From the NCBI GenBank assembly GCA_948470475.1, contig OX419337.1, positions 1,610,641 to 1,674,640 of the forward strand: a DNA stretch of 64,000 nucleotides, given 5' to 3'. Positions 60,801 to 64,000 of this stretch are shown here, piece by piece (the first letter of the stretch is position 1; each line of letters opens with the position of its first letter). Below the pieces are notes generated by a model. It was given only the letters and a program-made list of their open reading frames with translations, did no database searches and had not been told where the DNA came from. Made by a program: the position numbers and the translations under genes. Origin of the DNA: Galaxea fascicularis. Taxonomy: Eukaryota; Cnidaria; Anthozoa; Scleractinia; Euphylliidae.

Positions 60801-63800
60801 CGAGAAGGAGAAAAAGGAACTTCAAAACAAGTCAGAGAACCTTGAAGAAAAAGTTCAAGATTTGCAGAATAGTTTGGAGAAGAAGACTAATGAGAACAAA
60901 AAACTTCTGGCCGAGCTGAAACACACGCGAGCAAACCTCAAAAAGATGGAAAGCGAGGAGAAGGCTGTCCAGGAAAATAAACAAGATCTTCAAAATAAAA
61001 CTGAAGAATTGGAACAAAAACTGTATTATTACGAGGCAAGTTTGGCCAAGACCAATACCGAGAAAGAAGGACTGGCAGCAGAGCTTGAACACGTTGGGAA
61101 AAATCTCAAGGAGATGGAAAGCGACTGTAAAGCCGAGCAGGAGAACCGAATAGAATTGCAGAAAATTATGCAAGAAGAATTGTCTGCAAAGGACGATGAG
61201 GTTGCCAAGTTACAAAAAGAGCTTTCAGTGATATGCGAGGAACAAGAACGCCTGGAGGCGTTGCTTGAAAGCTCCAAGGAGACAAGTTGTGAAGCTGAGG
61301 ATAAGTTTCTCAGCGCGCAGAACGCCGTTCTCGATTTTGAAAGACAACTGAGAAACGCGCGGGCAAAGGAGAAATCTTTACAAGATCTTCTGCACCAATC
61401 AGAGGAGAGCAACGCAGATTTGCAAGTGCAGCTCGGCGAGATGGAACAGGCTTATAGGAAGATTGACAAAGAAGCGAAAGGTTTACAGAAAGAAATAGTC
61501 GTTGTCCAACAAGGGTCTGCAGAACTAGAACGCGAAGTTGAAGAGTTCAGAGCAAAGGTCGCAGGAGAACAAGAAAAACAAAAAAGGGCAGCTGAAAATT
61601 TGGAAGATTTGCAAACACATAATCAACATTTGAGGATGCAGTTACAGGATGCTGAACATACTTTGGAGAATTCTCATCAAGAGTACGAAAAGAGGGTTAT
61701 ACAATTAGAGGCCAGTATTAGAGAAAAAGAGAACGATATTGAACAACTTCGGGAGGAGTTAGCAATTTCCGAACAACGCTACAGCGAGATTAGGTCTTTA
61801 TCGAGTAACACTCAAACCGAGTTGACAGATCTGCAAGCTGAGTTGATCGAAACTAAAGAACAGTTTTACACAGTTTCACAAGAAAAGGCAAGACTTGTGC
61901 ATGATCAAAAACAACTGGAGCACAGCATTGCTGAGAAAGACGACAAAATCGCAGATCTGGAAACCGAGAAAAGCCAGGATGTAAGAAGAATTTCGGAGCA
62001 AGAGAAAAAACTTGTAGACTTTCTTGATAAGCTTGAAAAGTACGAAAACGAGGCTACCAAACTGAGCGAGGAAAACGAACGCCTGAGGAAAAACCTAGAA
62101 GAGGCAGCTAGTAACAAAAAAGAATTGGAAAATTTACTGGCAGAATCTAACGAAGAGAAAAAGGCTCTTGAGCAACAGTTGGTTGCCGCTCATGAAAGCA
62201 TCACAGACTTGGAAACGGCGTTTGAAAGGGGAGAAGATAAAAATTCGAAAACAGAAGAGAACTTGCGCGCAGCCAAAGATCGACTCACCAAGTTGGAGAC
62301 GCAACTCGAAGCGCGGCAAGACGAGTATGTAGCATTAGAGAAAGATTACAACGAAACAGAACGGGAACTTGAAAATACACAGGAAACTTTGGATTTATGT
62401 CAAGACAAGATTATAACTTTGGAGAAGAAACTGCGAAATGCAGAAGAGGAAATTTCTGAACTTGAAATGGCGAGGGACAATGGGCTTTCCAACGAGCAAT
62501 TGCTTCAACAAAGATTTGCTACCGCGCGCGACAATGTTGAAAAAACTGAAGCTGAGAACAACGAATTGAAAGTGAAAATGGCGAAGTTGGAGAAGAAAAT
62601 GGGAGATTTGACATCCAAGCAGGAAGCTTTAGAGGAAAGAAAGGAGGAGCTTGATAAGGTCAACAAAGAACTTCGAAAAGATTTGGAGTATGAGAGAGAG
62701 AAGCGTTCAGCTTTGAAACAAAAAGTTGAGGCGAGGGACCGGGAGAACGACGCTATTCAAAGAAAGGCTCAAACGTTGGAGAGAAACATGGCGGAGCATG
62801 AAGATCTGTACAACAAAGAAATGGAGGAAAAAGCGAAGTTGAAAGATGAATTAGCACGTGCTAAGAAAAATCTGTCCGAGTTGGAAGCAACGAAAGAAAA
62901 TCAAGAAGAAAGCATCTGCGAAATGGAGGAAGTGCTGACAGAAACGCGAGGCAAGATGGCCACACTTGAACAAAACTTGGAAGATTCGATACGAGACAAC
63001 GCAGATTTGCATGAAGAACTCGAGGAGCTGCACCGGAAGTTGAAGTACACGAAGGAAGAGAATTCGGAGTTGGAGAAAAGGCTTCAAAAACAGAAAGAGA
63101 TCAGTGACGGATTTAGGAATAATCTGGCGGAACGAGAAGAGAGCGTCATGAACTCGAATTACAATCGTGACGTGGCGGAGAGAAGTTTGCAGTCGCTGAA
63201 GAAAGATCTCGCGCGAAAAGACGCCAAGCTGAAAATGCAAAAAGAGCAAATAGATGATATGGAAGGCGAAGCTGAAAAGGTTGCCAGAAAAGTTAAAGAG
63301 ACCGAGTCTTCCAACAAGAAACTTTCCACTGAAAATGAAAAGCTTGTGAAGGAACTAGCCGACATCAGGGTGAAGCTCAAGAAAGCGCAGGCAATGCTTA
63401 AACAAAAAGGAAAGTCAGATTTTGAGTCAGATGTTCCGGTTGTCCGCATATCAGATGTCCAAGCCAATCCAGCACAAGCTGATAAATTAATTCGGGACTG
63501 GTCCGACAAACTTAATACCGCCCAAACCAAAGTGACTGACCTTGAAACCGAGCTCCTAAGAGATATAAAGAAACACGAGGCAAGGGTTCACAGATCACGA
63601 CCGGTTCCAGCAGATTTACGGAGGAAAAGTGCAGATTATGTGTTGACAGACCACGTGAGACCGAGTCGGTTCCGATCACGACAACGGCCGAGCACAAGTC
63701 GTGACAGCTCGGTAGATTCACTACGATCAACACAGTCTATGTTGGATTACCTGGACGATAGCATTGTTGACGAAAAGCTTCTTTCTTCTGGTCCGCTTTT

Positions 63801-64000
63801 TAAACAAAGCAGTGTTGCTGCTAAAGCTGTAGAATCAGATACTTCTTTATTTGCAGTAACTGTTCCTTCTGTGGCTTCAGAAATTGCTAATCCTGTGGCT
63901 TCAGAGAATGCCATTCCTGTGCCCTCAGAAACCAGGGCCCCAGTGGTAGAAGGCAACGGTAGTCCTGTGGATTCACATACTGAAGGAGCTCCTGGCTTCC
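57871..64000 (+). CDS. large coiled-coil protein, N-terminal 2,043+ aa (runs off the window)
   Basis: ATG 57871 opens a frame without a stop or intron through base 64000. The N-terminus (MTNYARDREYILKQLAMAKE) is followed by a Ser/Asp-rich patch (residues 40-85). Coiled coil then runs to about residue 1860, broken by a polar linker near 650-720 (SPPFNSNTDPASPDSGFSET) and a second around 790-860. Residues 882-1105 are four consecutive 56-residue repeats, exactly eight heptads each, with a K..DYE..L.K...E...LL.EL..TR..LK.ME core. After the coil come a basic Ser/Arg segment (SRFRSRQRPSTSRDSSVDSL) and a Pro/Ser/Val tail with degenerate 10-residue repeats (NPVASENAIPVPSE). The family is not recognised; the layout suggests a filament, centrosomal or junction scaffold. 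It is the third coiled-coil gene on this strand. Confidence 0.88.
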   Translation, partial: MTNYARDREYILKQLAMAKETLAKLRALTDPRNTTDNLNGQNGDSSWIERVNGWDDSKHDSDERSSGLGLESPHYDSGAHGTNFASDKAVLARDSLVKALGLQVSKLEDDLKASLLAYFEEMEVQKEDLISSFETMHAQLSKHHEICQAHYKETAEKDACIERLKVDKQTLEIDVENLTRENMQLKADKSRTRENGYRLSPGFIEPDELSETLMKENTRLREKLRKYETNNYARMERKIAMQEKLCESYNKDVMSKDSLLKRLTAENQALHEDVKNLQDEVLRVNANRISAEQDKARLQQELQFSEEQVSILREKLGSSAVEAKYLQKSINEANSKANHSCDNFSEVEKEIAALREKCESYKDKLNDKERFLASVSQENDGLTRTVEVMKKELAALRGEERSLKIENERLQRENADREIDRLSSETTSEVNNNKISKMKQQVCELESKVSELELQQQGNDVREAEISHEVLTSLEKYTQVEQQLYLTKKELVQLQGFYDSSEEKRRYLQKEAEDCRQRIASLEWQLQEKKIALEREASLSDVMKDNERLHKENQKLREQNETSKIEIEELEEALQSAREQNSLQRMRLDAHETLMKRKDERIKELQSKLVELHNQIDSLTDEIFKKNREMEGLRMSKKLLEQELNVLRSGKLSSKALYREGAAKDSPPFNSNTDPASPDSGFSETERDKAIDRIRREILSQPQHPVSREEHFPRDGAEKFQADLALTTRRLKETEKRLAEVIAENENLKDKKHEASTLQLQTSEELRKVTKENKELKEKERVLSQALEGSQRSIARDEVTHSLETPLEVENFLPIDEPLIESSALQPVLETIPENAAAFSDNEPEKNLIDFVDAADGLNSGPPQEEFELNQLQNKDDELEGRVHDYEAHLAKLTAEKEDLLTELTNTREVLKTMENKDKGDQVNSENLQRTTEEMKGKIQDYETNLVKVNAENKKLLLELNQTREKLSAMESEWKGFEKEKKELQNKSENLEEKVQDLQNSLEKKTNENKKLLAELKHTRANLKKMESEEKAVQENKQDLQNKTEELEQKLYYYEASLAKTNTEKEGLAAELEHVGKNLKEMESDCKAEQENRIELQKIMQEELSAKDDEVAKLQKELSVICEEQERLEALLESSKETSCEAEDKFLSAQNAVLDFERQLRNARAKEKSLQDLLHQSEESNADLQVQLGEMEQAYRKIDKEAKGLQKEIVVVQQGSAELEREVEEFRAKVAGEQEKQKRAAENLEDLQTHNQHLRMQLQDAEHTLENSHQEYEKRVIQLEASIREKENDIEQLREELAISEQRYSEIRSLSSNTQTELTDLQAELIETKEQFYTVSQEKARLVHDQKQLEHSIAEKDDKIADLETEKSQDVRRISEQEKKLVDFLDKLEKYENEATKLSEENERLRKNLEEAASNKKELENLLAESNEEKKALEQQLVAAHESITDLETAFERGEDKNSKTEENLRAAKDRLTKLETQLEARQDEYVALEKDYNETERELENTQETLDLCQDKIITLEKKLRNAEEEISELEMARDNGLSNEQLLQQRFATARDNVEKTEAENNELKVKMAKLEKKMGDLTSKQEALEERKEELDKVNKELRKDLEYEREKRSALKQKVEARDRENDAIQRKAQTLERNMAEHEDLYNKEMEEKAKLKDELARAKKNLSELEATKENQEESICEMEEVLTETRGKMATLEQNLEDSIRDNADLHEELEELHRKLKYTKEENSELEKRLQKQKEISDGFRNNLAEREESVMNSNYNRDVAERSLQSLKKDLARKDAKLKMQKEQIDDMEGEAEKVARKVKETESSNKKLSTENEKLVKELADIRVKLKKAQAMLKQKGKSDFESDVPVVRISDVQANPAQADKLIRDWSDKLNTAQTKVTDLETELLRDIKKHEARVHRSRPVPADLRRKSADYVLTDHVRPSRFRSRQRPSTSRDSSVDSLRSTQSMLDYLDDSIVDEKLLSSGPLFKQSSVAAKAVESDTSLFAVTVPSVASEIANPVASENAIPVPSETRAPVVEGNGSPVDSHTEGAPGF

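Overview
The window is nuclear DNA of an animal, most likely a cnidarian and probably an anthozoan such as a stony coral. The evidence is spliced genes with GT-AG introns, metazoan single-copy genes (ribophorin II, a SWSAP1-like ATPase, a clavesin-type CRAL-TRIO protein), AT-rich non-coding DNA, and many small inverted-repeat elements plus LINE and Penelope-like remnants of the kind common in coral genomes. The species cannot be fixed from the sequence alone.

Layout. 0.5-2.4 kb (+): a three-exon CRAL-TRIO lipid-binding protein. 2.4-5.8 kb: intergenic DNA filled with MITEs and foldback elements. 5.8-22.7 kb (-): a complete 22-exon ribophorin II gene (RPN2, OST subunit), 634 codons, reconstructed with consistent phase at every junction. 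Its introns carry LINE tails, several MITEs, a 2.84-copy 751-bp tandem repeat with TTAA ends, and two sense-strand RNAs that look like paralogous H/ACA snoRNAs. 22.7-24.1 kb: a short bidirectional promoter drives RPN2 leftward and a two-exon SWSAP1-like recombination ATPase rightward.

27-64 kb (+): three coiled-coil genes in the same direction. These are a 498-aa single-exon gene; a giant five-exon gene of about 4,726 aa (37.1-53.7 kb) built partly on a 28-residue repeat and ending in a Thr-rich, beta-like repeat tail; and a third gene starting at 57.87 kb that stays open for at least 2,043 codons to the window edge and contains four exact-length 56-residue repeats. Between them lie TE-rich stretches (a decayed Penelope-like element with a nested MITE, and PIF/Harbinger-like, TTAA-type and 9-bp-TSD hairpin elements) and a weak candidate gene on the minus strand near 56 kb.

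How the genes relate: RPN2 serves N-glycosylation at the ER, and its introns seem to double as snoRNA hosts. SWSAP1 serves homologous recombination and shares the RPN2 promoter. The coiled-coil genes look like structural or scaffold proteins whose function cannot be named from sequence. The strongest new observation is the pair of RPN2-intron H/ACA RNAs. Their 3' pockets match a universal 18S rRNA segment, and their stems show compensatory changes.
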